Source: Porticoccaceae bacterium (lineage in GTDB: Bacteria; Pseudomonadota; Gammaproteobacteria; Pseudomonadales; Porticoccaceae). From it: a stretch of 64,000 bases of DNA. The notes under the pieces are model-generated. The model saw only the letters and a list, made by a program, of their open reading frames with translations. It was not told the DNA's origin and did not search any database. This document shows, one piece after another, positions 18,230-27,473 of the stretch. The stretch's first letter is position 1. Every line of letters begins with the position of its first letter. The position numbers and the translations under genes were made by a program. The DNA lies in contig JABILI010000097.1 of NCBI GenBank assembly GCA_018654575.1, forward strand, positions 62,001 through 126,000, written 5' to 3'.

Positions 18230-19276
18230 TTAAGTCTTAGTGTTTAATAATGCCTGAACAAAATCTTCCGCAACAAAAGGTTGCAGGTCGTCTGGCCCTT
18301 CTCCTACACCAATATAACGAATTGGAACCGCGAATTTATCTGCGAGCGCAAAAACAATGCCTCCTTTGGCGGTGCCATCAAGCTTGGTAAGAGCTAACCC
18401 CGTAACACCAACCACCTGATTGAACTCAGCCATCTGCGCCAAGGCGTTTTGTCCAGTACCTGCATCAAGCACTAATAAAATCTCATGGGGCGCTGTTTCA
18501 TCCAGTTTGCCGGCTACTCGCTTCACCTTTTTCAGTTCTTCCATTAGATTACTTTTATTATGCAAGCGGCCCGCCGTGTCGGCAATAATGACATCAACGT
18601 CTCTTGATTTAGCTGCTTGGATGGCGTCAAAAATGACCGAAGCACTATCTGCCCCAGTATGCTGCGCCACCACCGGTATCTGATTGCGCTCTCCCCAAAC
18701 CTGTACCTGTTCTACCGCTGCCGCCCTAAATGTGTCGCCTGCCGCCAGCATCACTGACCGGCCTTGTCCTTTTATCTGCTGAGCAAGCTTTCCAATCGTT
18801 GTCGTTTTACCAACCCCATTCACTCCAACCGCCAACATTACAAAGGGCTGGCCCTGTCTATCAAAATCAATAGCTTTTTCACTGCCACTTAACCGGTCGA
18901 TCAATATTTTTTCTAGCGCGGACTTTAATGCGGCGCCATCTTTGAGCGATTGACGGTTAGTCTGCGCTGTTAGATCAGCAATAATTTTAGCAGTCGTTTC
19001 AACACCTACATCAGCTATTAGCAAAGCGGTTTCAAGCTCCTCAAATAATTCTTCGTCAATAACTTTATTGCCCAGAAAAATACTGCCTATACCCTCTCCC
19101 GTTCTAGACAGCGCCGAGCGCATACGCTGCGCAAGATTTGGCTTGGCAATAGCTGCCTGAGTCTCTGGTAACTCTTCGTTAGATTCTGCGAGGGGCGCCT
19201 GGCTGCGCTTAAAGCGGTCGAGAAAAGATCGCTTGGGCACCTTCTCGTCATCACTGTTCGTTGATTTTGAATCCAT
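18230..19276 (-). CDS. ftsY: Signal recognition particle receptor FtsY
   Basis: SRP receptor GTPase delivering ribosomes making membrane proteins to SecYEG/YidC. The 348-residue protein has an acidic, variable A domain (1-50), then the N domain and G domain with P-loop GVNGVGKTTTIGKLA (about 153-167), DTFRAAAVEQ, DTAGRLHNKSNL and the TKLDGTAKGG motif near the end. The A domain is short compared with E. coli FtsY (497 residues). The gene is divergent from rsmD, with 92 bases between them holding both control regions. Confidence 0.96.
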   Translation of the reverse strand: MDSKSTNSDDEKVPKRSFLDRFKRSQAPLAESNEELPETQAAIAKPNLAQRMRSALSRTGEGIGSIFLGNKVIDEELFEELETALLIADVGVETTAKIIADLTAQTNRQSLKDGAALKSALEKILIDRLSGSEKAIDFDRQGQPFVMLAVGVNGVGKTTTIGKLAQQIKGQGRSVMLAAGDTFRAAAVEQVQVWGERNQIPVVAQHTGADSASVIFDAIQAAKSRDVDVIIADTAGRLHNKSNLMEELKKVKRVAGKLDETAPHEILLVLDAGTGQNALAQMAEFNQVVGVTGLALTKLDGTAKGGIVFALADKFAVPIRYIGVGEGPDDLQPFVAEDFVQALLNTKT

Positions 19277-19368
19277 TTTAATCAGTATACTTAGGTTGAT
19301 GAGATTTGGTGTATCCTACCATTTACAATGGAAAAAGTAGTTAAAAGTAGTTCAAATGGAGCGTCAAA

Positions 19369-19968
19369 TTGGCAACAAAAAAACTAACGGCCACATCAAA
19401 AGCGGATCGTAGTGTCAGAATTATTGGCGGCACTTGGCGTAGCCAAAAGATTTTATTTGCCGAGGCTCCGGGCTTGCGGCCCACCGGTGACCGTATCCGA
19501 GAGACACTTTTTAATTGGCTGGCCGCCGATATCTCAGGGGCTAAATGTCTAGACCTTTTTGCTGGGTCCGGCGTGCTCGGGTTTGAAGCTTTATCTCGTG
19601 GCGCGGCTCACTGCACGGCTCTAGAAAGTCATCCGGCAGCGGCTAAAAATCTACACTCAACCAAAGTGGCACTGTCAGCAGATATCAACATCATTAATAT
19701 CAACAGCCTCAAGTTTCTCGCTCAGCCATCGAAAGGACAAGTATTCGATATCGTGTTTATAGACCCCCCTTTTGATGCGGAATTGCTCAATCAAAGCTGC
19801 TCCTTATTGGAGGAAAATGGCTGGTTAACTACCAGTGCAATGATCTACTGCGAGCTAAGCTTAAGTGACAACACTTTCGTACCACCATTAAATTGGCAAC
19901 AAGTGCAGGACAAATATGCAGGCGAGGTGAGATACTGTTTGTTTACTCGCATTGAGCCTAGCAACTAA
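19369..19968 (+). CDS. rsmD: 16S rRNA (guanine(966)-N(2))-methyltransferase
   Basis: Methylates G966 of 16S rRNA with S-adenosylmethionine during 30S assembly. The 199 residues carry VRIIGGTWRSQKI, the LRPTGDRIRETLFNWL block, the SAM motif CLDLFAGSGVLGFEALSRGA (about 61-80) and the catalytic DPPF motif in VFIDPPFD. The start is TTG, with GGAG seven bases upstream. It precedes coaD, the common gammaproteobacterial pairing, and is divergent from ftsY. Confidence 0.95.
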   Translation: MATKKLTATSKADRSVRIIGGTWRSQKILFAEAPGLRPTGDRIRETLFNWLAADISGAKCLDLFAGSGVLGFEALSRGAAHCTALESHPAAAKNLHSTKVALSADINIININSLKFLAQPSKGQVFDIVFIDPPFDAELLNQSCSLLEENGWLTTSAMIYCELSLSDNTFVPPLNWQQVQDKYAGEVRYCLFTRIEPSN

Positions 19969-19977
19969 ATTAAGTAA

Positions 19978-20493
<516 letters not shown>

Positions 20494-20504
20494 CATCCTT
20501 ACCC

Positions 20505-20534
20505 CCCCCTGTGCCTTAACGTTGGCACTGGGGG
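20505..20534. repeat. GC-rich hairpin at the coaD/mutM junction
   Basis: CCCCC-T-GTGCC and GGCAC-T-GGGGG form two 5-bp stems separated by a T-T mismatch, around an 8-base loop (20516-20523). It covers the last mutM codons and the spacer. Neither strand has a T-run after it, so it is a hairpin that may stop convergent transcription only in part. Confidence 0.6.
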
Positions 20535-21322
20535 CAAAAGACCGAACTTCGCTGGCCAAGCCGAATGTCCTTAAGAATCCCAGCACAGGTTATACAGCCT
20601 TTGCCCCCGCGGCCGTACACAGCCAAGGTTTGCTGGAAATATCCCGGCTCCCCACTGCTATTAACAAAATCACGTAAAGTGGTTCCTCCCTGCTCTATGG
20701 CGGCGGCGAGTACATCCTTTATATGGCTGCCTAATAACTCATAGCGCTGCTTTGAAATCTTGCCTGCCGGCCTGTCTGGCCGAATACCACTGCGAAAAAG
20801 CGCCTCAGCCGCATAAATATTGCCGACCCCAACAACGATTTTGTTATCCATAATAAAAGGTTTAACGGACATCTTTCTGGCTTTTGCTTTTCGCCACAGC
20901 AGAGTACCATCGAAGTCCGTTGATAATGGCTCTGGCCCTAAGTGAGCTAACTGTTGATGTTCGCCCAAAGACCAAAGCCAAGATCCAAAGCGTCGCGGGT
21001 CGTGATAGCGCAGGCAGGCGCCATTAACTAACTGTAATTCTATATGATCATGCTTACGCCACTCGGCCTCCGCACTAACGACTCTTAAGCTACCACTCAT
21101 ACCAAGATGGACTAGCATCGACCCTCGGTCTAATTGCATAATCAGGTATTTAGCTCGCCGAGACACCGCTATTACCGTTTGACCCTCTACAATAGATTCG
21201 ATTCCGTCGGTCACTGGCCATCGCAAAGAGCCCTGACGAACGATTAATTTATTTATTTTTTGCTCTTTTATAAAAGGCTTTATGCCTTTTAGAGTAATCT
21301 CAACTTCAGGTAATTCAGGCAT
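20516..21322 (-). CDS. mutM: Formamidopyrimidine-DNA glycosylase
   Basis: Base-excision repair enzyme that removes 8-oxoguanine and ring-opened purines and nicks the backbone. The 268 residues start MPELPEVE, with the catalytic Pro2 and Glu3 after removal of Met; Lys in SRRAKYLIMQL (about 57) is the second catalytic residue. The helix-two-turn-helix region (VGVGNIYAAEALF) and the C-terminal zinc finger with four cysteines (CITC...CPQC) are intact, ending at QCQR. Fpg and Nei are distinguished by this ending and by PELPEVE. Confidence 0.97.
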   Translation of the reverse strand: MPELPEVEITLKGIKPFIKEQKINKLIVRQGSLRWPVTDGIESIVEGQTVIAVSRRAKYLIMQLDRGSMLVHLGMSGSLRVVSAEAEWRKHDHIELQLVNGACLRYHDPRRFGSWLWSLGEHQQLAHLGPEPLSTDFDGTLLWRKAKARKMSVKPFIMDNKIVVGVGNIYAAEALFRSGIRPDRPAGKISKQRYELLGSHIKDVLAAAIEQGGTTLRDFVNSSGEPGYFQQTLAVYGRGGKGCITCAGILKDIRLGQRSSVFCPQCQR

Positions 21323-21435
21323 CGGATAACTCTAGCTTTGATTCTGTCAGGGGTCGGTAAAAATAATGCGCTCTTAGTCCATTTTTAACAACGATAATAG
21401 TATATATTGTGTATGGAATTGTCGGATTGGAAGCT

Positions 21436-21465
21436 GGCATTTTACAAAAAAATCAGTAAAATGCC
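21436..21465. repeat. Perfect 10-bp inverted repeat upstream of exbD
   Basis: GGCATTTTAC and GTAAAATGCC flank a 10-base A-rich loop, 44 bases upstream of the exbD start. The symmetry suggests an operator site or a leader hairpin; there is no T-run, so it is not a terminator for either direction. The rest of the gap 21323-21508 shows nothing firm. Confidence 0.55.
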
Positions 21466-21508
21466 GAGTCCTGTTACAAATAAAGCTTCGAAAAGGAAAT
21501 AGGCGCGC

Positions 21509-21916
21509 ATGGCTCTAGGAAAAAGACGTAGATCAGAAGACGAAAATGAAATTGATATGACGCCAATGTTGGATGTTGTTTTTATCATGCTTATTTTCTT
21601 TATTGTAACTGCGTCGTTTGTAAACGAGTCAGGTTTGGGTGTTAGCCGGCCACCAACCTCTGACCAGCCACCACCAGATTCTGAAAATACTAATATCGTA
21701 TTCCGGGTCTCTGAAAGCAATGAATTGACTTTTGAAGGTCGCCGCATTGACATTCGTGCAGTACGCGCCAACGTCGAACGCATGCATGCCGAGAAGCCGG
21801 AAGCTAAAGTGGTCATTAGTTCACACCCCAAAGCTAAAACAGAGGTCTTCGTTGAGATTTCAGACCAAGCGCGCGAAGCGGGTGTCTACGACATATCTTT
21901 GTCGACTGACGAATAA
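21509..21916 (+). CDS. exbD: ExbD/TolR family biopolymer transport protein
   Basis: Membrane protein of proton-driven ExbBD/TolQR energisers. The 135 residues have a short cytoplasmic tail, the signature EIDMTPMLDVVFIMLIFFIVTA with the proton-carrying Asp in MLDVVF (about D27), one TM, and a periplasmic domain. It stands alone: no exbB/tolQ or tonB gene is adjacent, whereas family members normally sit in such clusters. It may be one of several ExbD copies that pair with an ExbB encoded elsewhere. The RBS AAAAGGAAA lies upstream of the ATG at a somewhat long distance. Confidence 0.9.
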   Translation: MALGKRRRSEDENEIDMTPMLDVVFIMLIFFIVTASFVNESGLGVSRPPTSDQPPPDSENTNIVFRVSESNELTFEGRRIDIRAVRANVERMHAEKPEAKVVISSHPKAKTEVFVEISDQAREAGVYDISLSTDE

Positions 21917-21949
21917 ATCAATAACGTTTCCGCTGTTGTAAATACTCCG

Positions 21950-21968
21950 CCTGCGCCTTCAGCGCAGG
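21950..21968. repeat. Short GC-rich hairpin after exbD
   Basis: CCTGCGC and GCGCAGG pair around a 5-base loop, 33 bases after the exbD stop. It resembles a terminator stem but is followed by GGCTTGC rather than a T-run, so termination is uncertain. Confidence 0.5.
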
Positions 21969-22081
21969 GGCTTGCTGTCAGCACGCCGCTATAGAGCTCC
22001 CTGCACATTAACTCTGCCCCAACGCCTTACTTGTATTCCATTAATATTCTGACAATATAGTGGACCGCAACGCACTTACTT

Positions 22082-23047
22082 TTGGATTACTCTATGGAAG
22101 ATCCCGGCGGAAATTTTAATCAAACACAGATTGACTGGTTGCGAAGGGAATTACCCGCCTTTGGCAGTGAGGCCTCTAACTCAGACGAACCAAGCCTTCA
22201 ACTGACGCAGTATCTGACATTTTATCACCTGCCTAAAGCCTCTAACGACGTTCAACTTATCGCCGGCAAGTCCGCTGATCGACAAACCCTCATCGTGGCT
22301 TGGAAGCCTACTATTAGCAAAGGCACCGCCGTAGTAGTACATGGTTATATGGATCATATTGGTTTGTACAACCACCTTATTGAATATCTTTTGCAGCAAC
22401 AGCTCACCGTTGTCTGTTTTGACTTAATTGGTCACGGCTTGTCCAGTGGTGATCCAGGCTCTATCAATAATTTCAGCCAGTATGTGGACCAACTTGAACA
22501 GGTAATTGCCCTCTCTAATAAACACTTTCCGGGGCCAACTCATGGTATTGGCCAAAGTATGGGTGGAGCTATTTTGCTCAAACACCTGATCAACCAAACC
22601 GATAACCAGCAATACCCTTTCACCAGCCTTAACTTATTTGCACCCCTATTGCAGCCGTGGGCTTGGAAACAAAGCCGCCGGATGTATTTTCTCTCTAGGC
22701 TATTTATTAAATCTATTAAGCGTGTTTTTCGTCCCAGCTCTCACGACCGTGATTTTCTACATTTTTTGCGCACTCGGGATCCTCTGCAACCAAGGTCGGT
22801 GCCCCTTAAATGGATAGGCGCAATGAATCACTGGGTGTCGGAATTTGAACGCGCTCCGGCCAACGACTTTGCTATCAATATTATTCAGGGAGACAACGAC
22901 AAAACGTTAGACTGGGTGCATAACCTGAGGGCCTTTAGGCAGAAATTTACCGCTCTGTCAGTCACAATGATCGCCACAGGCAATCATCACCTGATCAATG
23001 AAAAAGAGGTTCTTAGAACAGCCATTTTTGACGCGCTAAAAATCTAA
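22082..23047 (+). CDS. Alpha/beta hydrolase (monoacylglycerol lipase-like)
   Basis: Cytoplasmic serine hydrolase, 321 residues. It has VVVHGYMDHIGLY (oxyanion-hole region, about 82-94), the nucleophile elbow GIGQSMGGA with catalytic Ser, an acidic residue near IIQGDNDKTLDW, and the final NHHLINE histidine. The layout resembles monoacylglycerol lipase or lysophospholipase L2 (PldB). The frame opens at a TTG (22082); ATG four codons later is as plausible, and neither has a strong RBS. It meets dctM tail to tail with no spacer. Substrate is unknown. Confidence 0.82.
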   Translation: MDYSMEDPGGNFNQTQIDWLRRELPAFGSEASNSDEPSLQLTQYLTFYHLPKASNDVQLIAGKSADRQTLIVAWKPTISKGTAVVVHGYMDHIGLYNHLIEYLLQQQLTVVCFDLIGHGLSSGDPGSINNFSQYVDQLEQVIALSNKHFPGPTHGIGQSMGGAILLKHLINQTDNQQYPFTSLNLFAPLLQPWAWKQSRRMYFLSRLFIKSIKRVFRPSSHDRDFLHFLRTRDPLQPRSVPLKWIGAMNHWVSEFERAPANDFAINIIQGDNDKTLDWVHNLRAFRQKFTALSVTMIATGNHHLINEKEVLRTAIFDALKI

Positions 23048-24412
23048 CTAGTTATAAATATAGCTAGGCAGCCAGGTAGCCAATGCTGGCCACAACGACA
23101 GCAGCAACATTAAGAATAGCTGCATTATGATAAAGGGCACCACGCCACGATACATATCAGAGGTCTCAACCGACTCGGGGGCCACTCCGCGCAAATAAAA
23201 CAATGCAAACCCAAATGGCGGGGTTAGGAAGGAGGTCTGTAGATTGATGGCGATCATCACGCCTAACCACACCGGGTCAAGGCCCATAGCCAACAAGACA
23301 GGGCCAACAATAGGCACAACCACAAAGGTAATCTCGATAAAATCAAGGATAAAGCCCAGTAAGAAGATCACCACCATGACTAGCAGCGTTGCTCCAAACA
23401 GCCCGCCGGGCAAATTAGTGAAAAAATTCTCCACTATTTCTTCACCACCAAAACCTCGAAAGACCAACGAAAATATTGCTGCGCCGATGAGTATCAGAAA
23501 GACCATAGACGTAACTTGTGTGGTGCTAATCGCGACTTCACGGAGCTTGGTGAAATTCAATTGGCCTTTAATAGCGGCAAGTGCTATGGCGCCAAAAGCC
23601 CCTACGCCGGCAGCCTCTGTTGGTGTCGCAAGCCCAGTAAGAATCGAACCCAACACTGTCACAATTAAAAACACCGGTGGCAATAAGTTTTTCATCGCCC
23701 TTGATAGACTAGCCTTGCCACCACTTTGTGACGGATTTTCAATTGCCGCTGGACGCGAAAAAAGAACCAGATAGACACAATAAAATATCACCAGTAATAA
23801 TCCGGGAATAAGAGCACCCACAAATAAATCACCAATAGAGATCGTTTTAGGGGTAAAGATCCCCATATTTAGTTGCGCCTGTTGGTAGGCGCTAGAGAGC
23901 GTATCGCCAAGTAAAACCAACGCAATAGACGGCGGAATGATCTGCCCCAGTGTCCCCGTGGCCGCAATGAGCCCAGTGGCTTGGGAGGGAGAATAGCCTC
24001 GTTTGAGCATAGTGGGTAAGGACATCAACCCCATTGTTACCACTGTAGCTCCGACAATGCCGGTGCTAGCGGCTAACAATGCGCCAACCAACACCACCGA
24101 AATACCGAGACCGCTGCGAAATTCACCAAAGAGGTCGGCCATGCTCTCAAGCAGATCTTCGGACAACTTCGACTTCTCAAGCATCACCCCCATAAATATG
24201 AAGAGTGGCACCGCAATCAAAGTGGTATTTTCCATAGTGCCAAACAAGCGATTAGGCAGGGCCTGTATAAACGCCATGTCAAAATGGCCCGTAAAAGTAC
24301 CCACCAAGGCAAAAAGCAACGCCGTGCCCGCCAACGAAAAAGCCACTGGGTAGCCAGCCATTAGGACTAGGCAAGCGGCTAAAAACATTAAAAAAGGAAT
24401 AAACTCAGCCAT
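23048..24412 (-). CDS. dctM: TRAP transporter large permease (DctM family)
   Basis: Large membrane subunit of a tripartite ATP-independent periplasmic transporter, which uses an ion gradient to import a substrate bound by a periplasmic DctP-type protein. The 454 residues include about twelve hydrophobic segments, with GALLAASTGIVGATVVTMGLMSLPTML, the family block LIAATGTLGQIIPPSIALVLLGD and FLTPPFGFALFYLRGV near the C-terminus. Similar subunits carry dicarboxylates, sugar acids or ectoine. It overlaps the dctQ stop by one base. The substrate-binding protein is not in this window. Confidence 0.92.
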   Translation of the reverse strand: MAEFIPFLMFLAACLVLMAGYPVAFSLAGTALLFALVGTFTGHFDMAFIQALPNRLFGTMENTTLIAVPLFIFMGVMLEKSKLSEDLLESMADLFGEFRSGLGISVVLVGALLAASTGIVGATVVTMGLMSLPTMLKRGYSPSQATGLIAATGTLGQIIPPSIALVLLGDTLSSAYQQAQLNMGIFTPKTISIGDLFVGALIPGLLLVIFYCVYLVLFSRPAAIENPSQSGGKASLSRAMKNLLPPVFLIVTVLGSILTGLATPTEAAGVGAFGAIALAAIKGQLNFTKLREVAISTTQVTSMVFLILIGAAIFSLVFRGFGGEEIVENFFTNLPGGLFGATLLVMVVIFLLGFILDFIEITFVVVPIVGPVLLAMGLDPVWLGVMIAINLQTSFLTPPFGFALFYLRGVAPESVETSDMYRGVVPFIIMQLFLMLLLSLWPALATWLPSYIYN

Positions 24413-24963
24413 CAGATTATAGGCTCATTATTTTCACCCATTTGAGTCGCTGAAATGTTCACGCCACTGACAACCAAACCACTTTTAATAACTTCAGCAA
24501 TACCCTGCAATAACAACGTAACAGGCATGAGCAACATGAGAGTTTTCAGCAAATAAACAAAGGGAAGTCCATTGTTCTCGACTGAGGTTTCATGAATTGC
24601 CCAGCTGGCTAAAACATAGTCCCGGCTAGTAAAAAATATCACCAGGCAGACCGGCACTAAAAACAAAAGGCCGCCTATCAGATTAACCATGGCTTTAGCC
24701 TTTGGCGAAAAGTCTCTATAGAAAATATCAACCCGCACATGCCCATCATGCTTTAGGGTAAAAGCTAGCCCCATCAAAAACACCAAACAGTGCAAATAGG
24801 TAACTGACTCTTGCAGAGCAATCGACCCGACCTCCAAAAAATAGCGCGTGACCACCACTAGCACAACCAAGGCCACCATGACCATGGTCAGCCAGGCAAT
24901 AAGACGTCCAGTAATCTCGGTAAATTTCTCAATAGCATTAAGTACTATTATTAGAGGCTTCAA
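24412..24963 (-). CDS. dctQ: TRAP transporter small permease (DctQ family)
   Basis: Small membrane subunit that joins DctM in the TRAP transporter. The 183 residues have four hydrophobic segments and the family block ALQESVTYLHCLVFLMGLAFTLKHDGHVRVDIFY. It precedes dctM on the minus strand. In the 236 bases before it no dctP gene or convincing promoter was found, so DctP is likely encoded elsewhere. Confidence 0.9.
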   Translation of the reverse strand: MKPLIIVLNAIEKFTEITGRLIAWLTMVMVALVVLVVVTRYFLEVGSIALQESVTYLHCLVFLMGLAFTLKHDGHVRVDIFYRDFSPKAKAMVNLIGGLLFLVPVCLVIFFTSRDYVLASWAIHETSVENNGLPFVYLLKTLMLLMPVTLLLQGIAEVIKSGLVVSGVNISATQMGENNEPII

Positions 24964-25148
24964 GAGGTTTAAGATTCCTAATTACGAGCGGTTGATAGTA
25001 TACCGACTGAATAACAAGGCCGATACCACTCTGCAGTTTAGGCTTATAAAAATAGTCTCGCAGAGGATTAAAGTCCTTGACCATGGTGCCGACATAAACG
25101 ATGAGGACAGTTCCCGCCTTTAATTAGCTAAACAGTTGTCAGCAGGCT

Positions 25149-25157
25149 TGGTATACT
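25149..25157 (+). promoter_or_regulatory. Extended -10 promoter candidate for yaaA
   Basis: TGG-TATACT is an extended -10 element (TGn followed by a near-consensus -10), 43 bases before the yaaA start. No good -35 is seen, as is common with extended -10 promoters. The rest of 24964-25199 carries no recognised gene. Confidence 0.45.
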
Positions 25158-25199
25158 AAAGCCAGTTGTAAAATGAACCTTTTCATTAGGTAACTAAAA

Positions 25200-25967
25200 A
25201 TGATGCTCACCGTTATTTCGCCGGCCAAGAAACTCGATTACAGCAGTACTGTAAGCGCAGCGGCTCATACACAACCGGCTCTTTTAAAACACTCGCAGGA
25301 ATTGTTAGAGGGCTTGAAACTGTTGTCGCCTCAGGATGTCTGCAGGCTAATGGGGTTGAGTGATAAGTTAGGTGCGCTTAACTATGGGCGCTTTCAAGAG
25401 TGGCGCACTCCATTTAATAAAGATAACGCTCGTCAGGCCGTGCTGGCGTTTAAGGGCGACGTTTATCAGGGCTTAGATGCCGGTAGCATGAGTGAGTCTG
25501 AGCTCCATTGGGCACAAGACCATCTCCGCATTTTGTCAGGTCTTTACGGTATTCTGCGCCCCCTCGATTTGATGCAAGCCTATCGCCTCGAGATGGGAAC
25601 CAAGTTTGCCACTCAGCGTGGTGACGATCTTTATTCTTTTTGGGATGGTATTATTACAGCGGAACTTAACAATCTGCTCAAAGGCCCTGATGCAGTGCTC
25701 TTAAATCTTGCCTCCAACGAGTACTTTAAGGCGGTTAAACAAAAAAACATTCATGCTCGCATTGTCACCCCAATATTCATGGACTATAAAACCGACAAAT
25801 ATAAGATTATTAGCTTTTTTGCCAAAAAAGCGCGGGGCTTGATGTCAGCCTTTATCGTTAAAAACAAAATCACCCAGGTAGAGGGCATCAAAGGCTTTGA
25901 TGCCGGTGGGTATGCTTTTAACGAAACTATGAGTGAGGGCGACAAATGGGTTTTCACTCGCGGTTGA
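25200..25967 (+). CDS. yaaA: Peroxide stress protein YaaA
   Basis: Member of the YaaA (DUF328/UPF0246) family, which in E. coli is under OxyR control and limits iron-driven damage during peroxide stress; it binds DNA. The 255 residues start with MLTVISPAKKLDY and include ARGLMSAFIVKNKI and FDAGGYAFNETMSEGDKWVFTR at the end, all conserved. Two ATG codons stand in tandem at the start. Three bases separate its stop from the next methyltransferase gene, so the two form a unit. No OxyR site was identified. Confidence 0.94.
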   Translation: MMLTVISPAKKLDYSSTVSAAAHTQPALLKHSQELLEGLKLLSPQDVCRLMGLSDKLGALNYGRFQEWRTPFNKDNARQAVLAFKGDVYQGLDAGSMSESELHWAQDHLRILSGLYGILRPLDLMQAYRLEMGTKFATQRGDDLYSFWDGIITAELNNLLKGPDAVLLNLASNEYFKAVKQKNIHARIVTPIFMDYKTDKYKIISFFAKKARGLMSAFIVKNKITQVEGIKGFDAGGYAFNETMSEGDKWVFTRG

Positions 25968-25970
25968 TGT

Positions 25971-26591
25971 TTGTCTATGCGTAAACCGTTTTCCCAAGCG
26001 TGTGAAAATAATCGCGGCCCTATCTGCCAGATCCTAGAACGTGTCTTGGCTGACAAAAACACTATTCTCGAGATAGGTAGTGGGACTGGTCAGCATGCGG
26101 TTTGGTTCGCCAAAAAGATGCCGCATCTTCACTGGCAAACTAGCGATCGAATAGAAAATCATTCTGGTATCAAACAATGGCTAGCCGACGCATCTCTCAG
26201 CAATCTAGCCGCTCCACTCACTCTTGACGTGTCACAATTCGACTGGCCACAAGGCAAGTACGACGGCGCCTTTTCAGCAAATACCGCTCACATAATGTCT
26301 TGGCCCGAAGCCCAGCAGATGGTTTGTGGCGTTGCCTCGATGCTAGCTGATGGCGGCATCTTCGCTCTATACGGACCAATGCAATATTCTGGGGTGATTG
26401 AGGCCGACAGTAATCGCGCGTTTAATGCACGGCTTAAGGCTCAGAATCAGCAGCAAGGCATTAGAGAATTCAACGATTTGAATGCCTTGGCCTCCAGCCA
26501 AGGACTGATTTTGTGCGAGGACAACCCCATGCCGGCTAATAATCGACTATTAGTCTGGCAAAAGGCCAATAACAATATCTCGGCTTGCTAA
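25971..26591 (+). CDS. Class I SAM-dependent methyltransferase, DUF938 family
   Basis: Uncharacterised methyltransferase of 206 residues. The SAM-binding motif LEIGSGTGQHAVWFAKK (about 26-42) and the DUF938 signature SANTAHIMSWPEAQQM, together with LYGPMQYSGVIEADSN, are clear. TTG at 25971 begins the frame; ATG two codons on may be the real start. It follows yaaA by three bases and overlaps the convergent ubiA stop by four bases. Substrate is unknown. Confidence 0.88.
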   Translation: MSMRKPFSQACENNRGPICQILERVLADKNTILEIGSGTGQHAVWFAKKMPHLHWQTSDRIENHSGIKQWLADASLSNLAAPLTLDVSQFDWPQGKYDGAFSANTAHIMSWPEAQQMVCGVASMLADGGIFALYGPMQYSGVIEADSNRAFNARLKAQNQQQGIREFNDLNALASSQGLILCEDNPMPANNRLLVWQKANNNISAC

Positions 26592-27472
26592 CCAAGTAGT
26601 AAATAGTCCAGAGCAACACCCATAAACACAACCATGCCCACTCGATGGTTATTTAAAAAAGCAGAAAAACAAGCCTGTCTGGCTCGCTCGCTCGTGATGC
26701 GGTACTGATTATAGAAATAGCCCGCCGCTAAGACTAAGCTCGCAAAATAAATCCACCCGCGGGCAAATTCGACGCCCACTAACACTAGCAACCCAAGCAT
26801 TATGATCTGTAAGATCGCAATAATTGTTCGGTCATACCGTCCAAATAGAATAGCTGTGGACTTAATCCCAATTTGCACATCATCATCGCGATCAATCATT
26901 GCATAGTACGTATCAAAAGCGATTGTCCAAACCACCACCGCAGCGAATAAAAGCCAAAGTTCGCTTGGTAACGCCCCTCGCTCTGCGGCAAACCCCATTG
27001 GGATCGCCCAGGCCCAGGCCACCCCAAGACCTATTTGAGGCAAGTTGGTAACCCGCTTCATAAACGGATAAACGGCTGTCACCGCGACCCCGCCAAAAGA
27101 CAATAAAATAGTGAGTGGGTTCGTCTGTAGTACCAAGATCAGGGCCGCTATGAGTAGGCCGGCGCATAAAATCAAAGCATGCTTTGGCTTTATTTCTCCA
27201 GCAGGCAACGGCCGTGTCTTAGTACGCTCAACGAGCCCGTCTACATGACGGTCTGCATAATCATTAATGACACAACCTGCAGCACGCATAACCAGCAAGC
27301 CTGCGACAAATATTACTAAATTGCTCGGTGTCGGCACCCCCTCTGCGGCAAACCAAAGCCCCCAGAGTGTTGGCCATAATAGGAGGTAAACGCCTATTGG
27401 CCTGTCCATTCGCATTAGTCGTAACCAAGGATTTGATCCGCTTGCGGTAGGGGCTTCGCCTGATGTACTCAT
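26588..27472 (-). CDS. ubiA: 4-hydroxybenzoate octaprenyltransferase
   Basis: Integral membrane prenyltransferase that attaches the polyprenyl side chain to 4-hydroxybenzoate in ubiquinone synthesis. The 294 residues have eight or nine hydrophobic segments and the two Asp-rich Mg-diphosphate sites: INDYADRHVDGLVERTKTRPLP (about 69-90) and DTYYAMIDRDDDVQIG (about 191-206). It lies one base after ubiC, the order that matches the E. coli ubiCA operon and the flow of intermediates. Confidence 0.96.
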   Translation of the reverse strand: MSTSGEAPTASGSNPWLRLMRMDRPIGVYLLLWPTLWGLWFAAEGVPTPSNLVIFVAGLLVMRAAGCVINDYADRHVDGLVERTKTRPLPAGEIKPKHALILCAGLLIAALILVLQTNPLTILLSFGGVAVTAVYPFMKRVTNLPQIGLGVAWAWAIPMGFAAERGALPSELWLLFAAVVVWTIAFDTYYAMIDRDDDVQIGIKSTAILFGRYDRTIIAILQIIMLGLLVLVGVEFARGWIYFASLVLAAGYFYNQYRITSERARQACFSAFLNNHRVGMVVFMGVALDYLLLG

Positions 27473-27473
27473 G

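Noticed and set aside
21442-21831. 129-residue minus-strand frame over exbD
   Set aside because: Entirely antisense to a clear ExbD gene.
23244-23774. 176-residue open frame on the plus strand inside dctM
   Set aside because: Antisense to a well-supported permease; composition is a mirror of hydrophobic codons (Pro, Thr, Ser, Lys rich), with no RBS.
24964-25135. Possible short minus-strand peptide upstream of dctQ (about 42 codons from ATGGTCAAGGAC)
   Set aside because: It overlaps the dctQ start, has no RBS and resembles no family; considered random.
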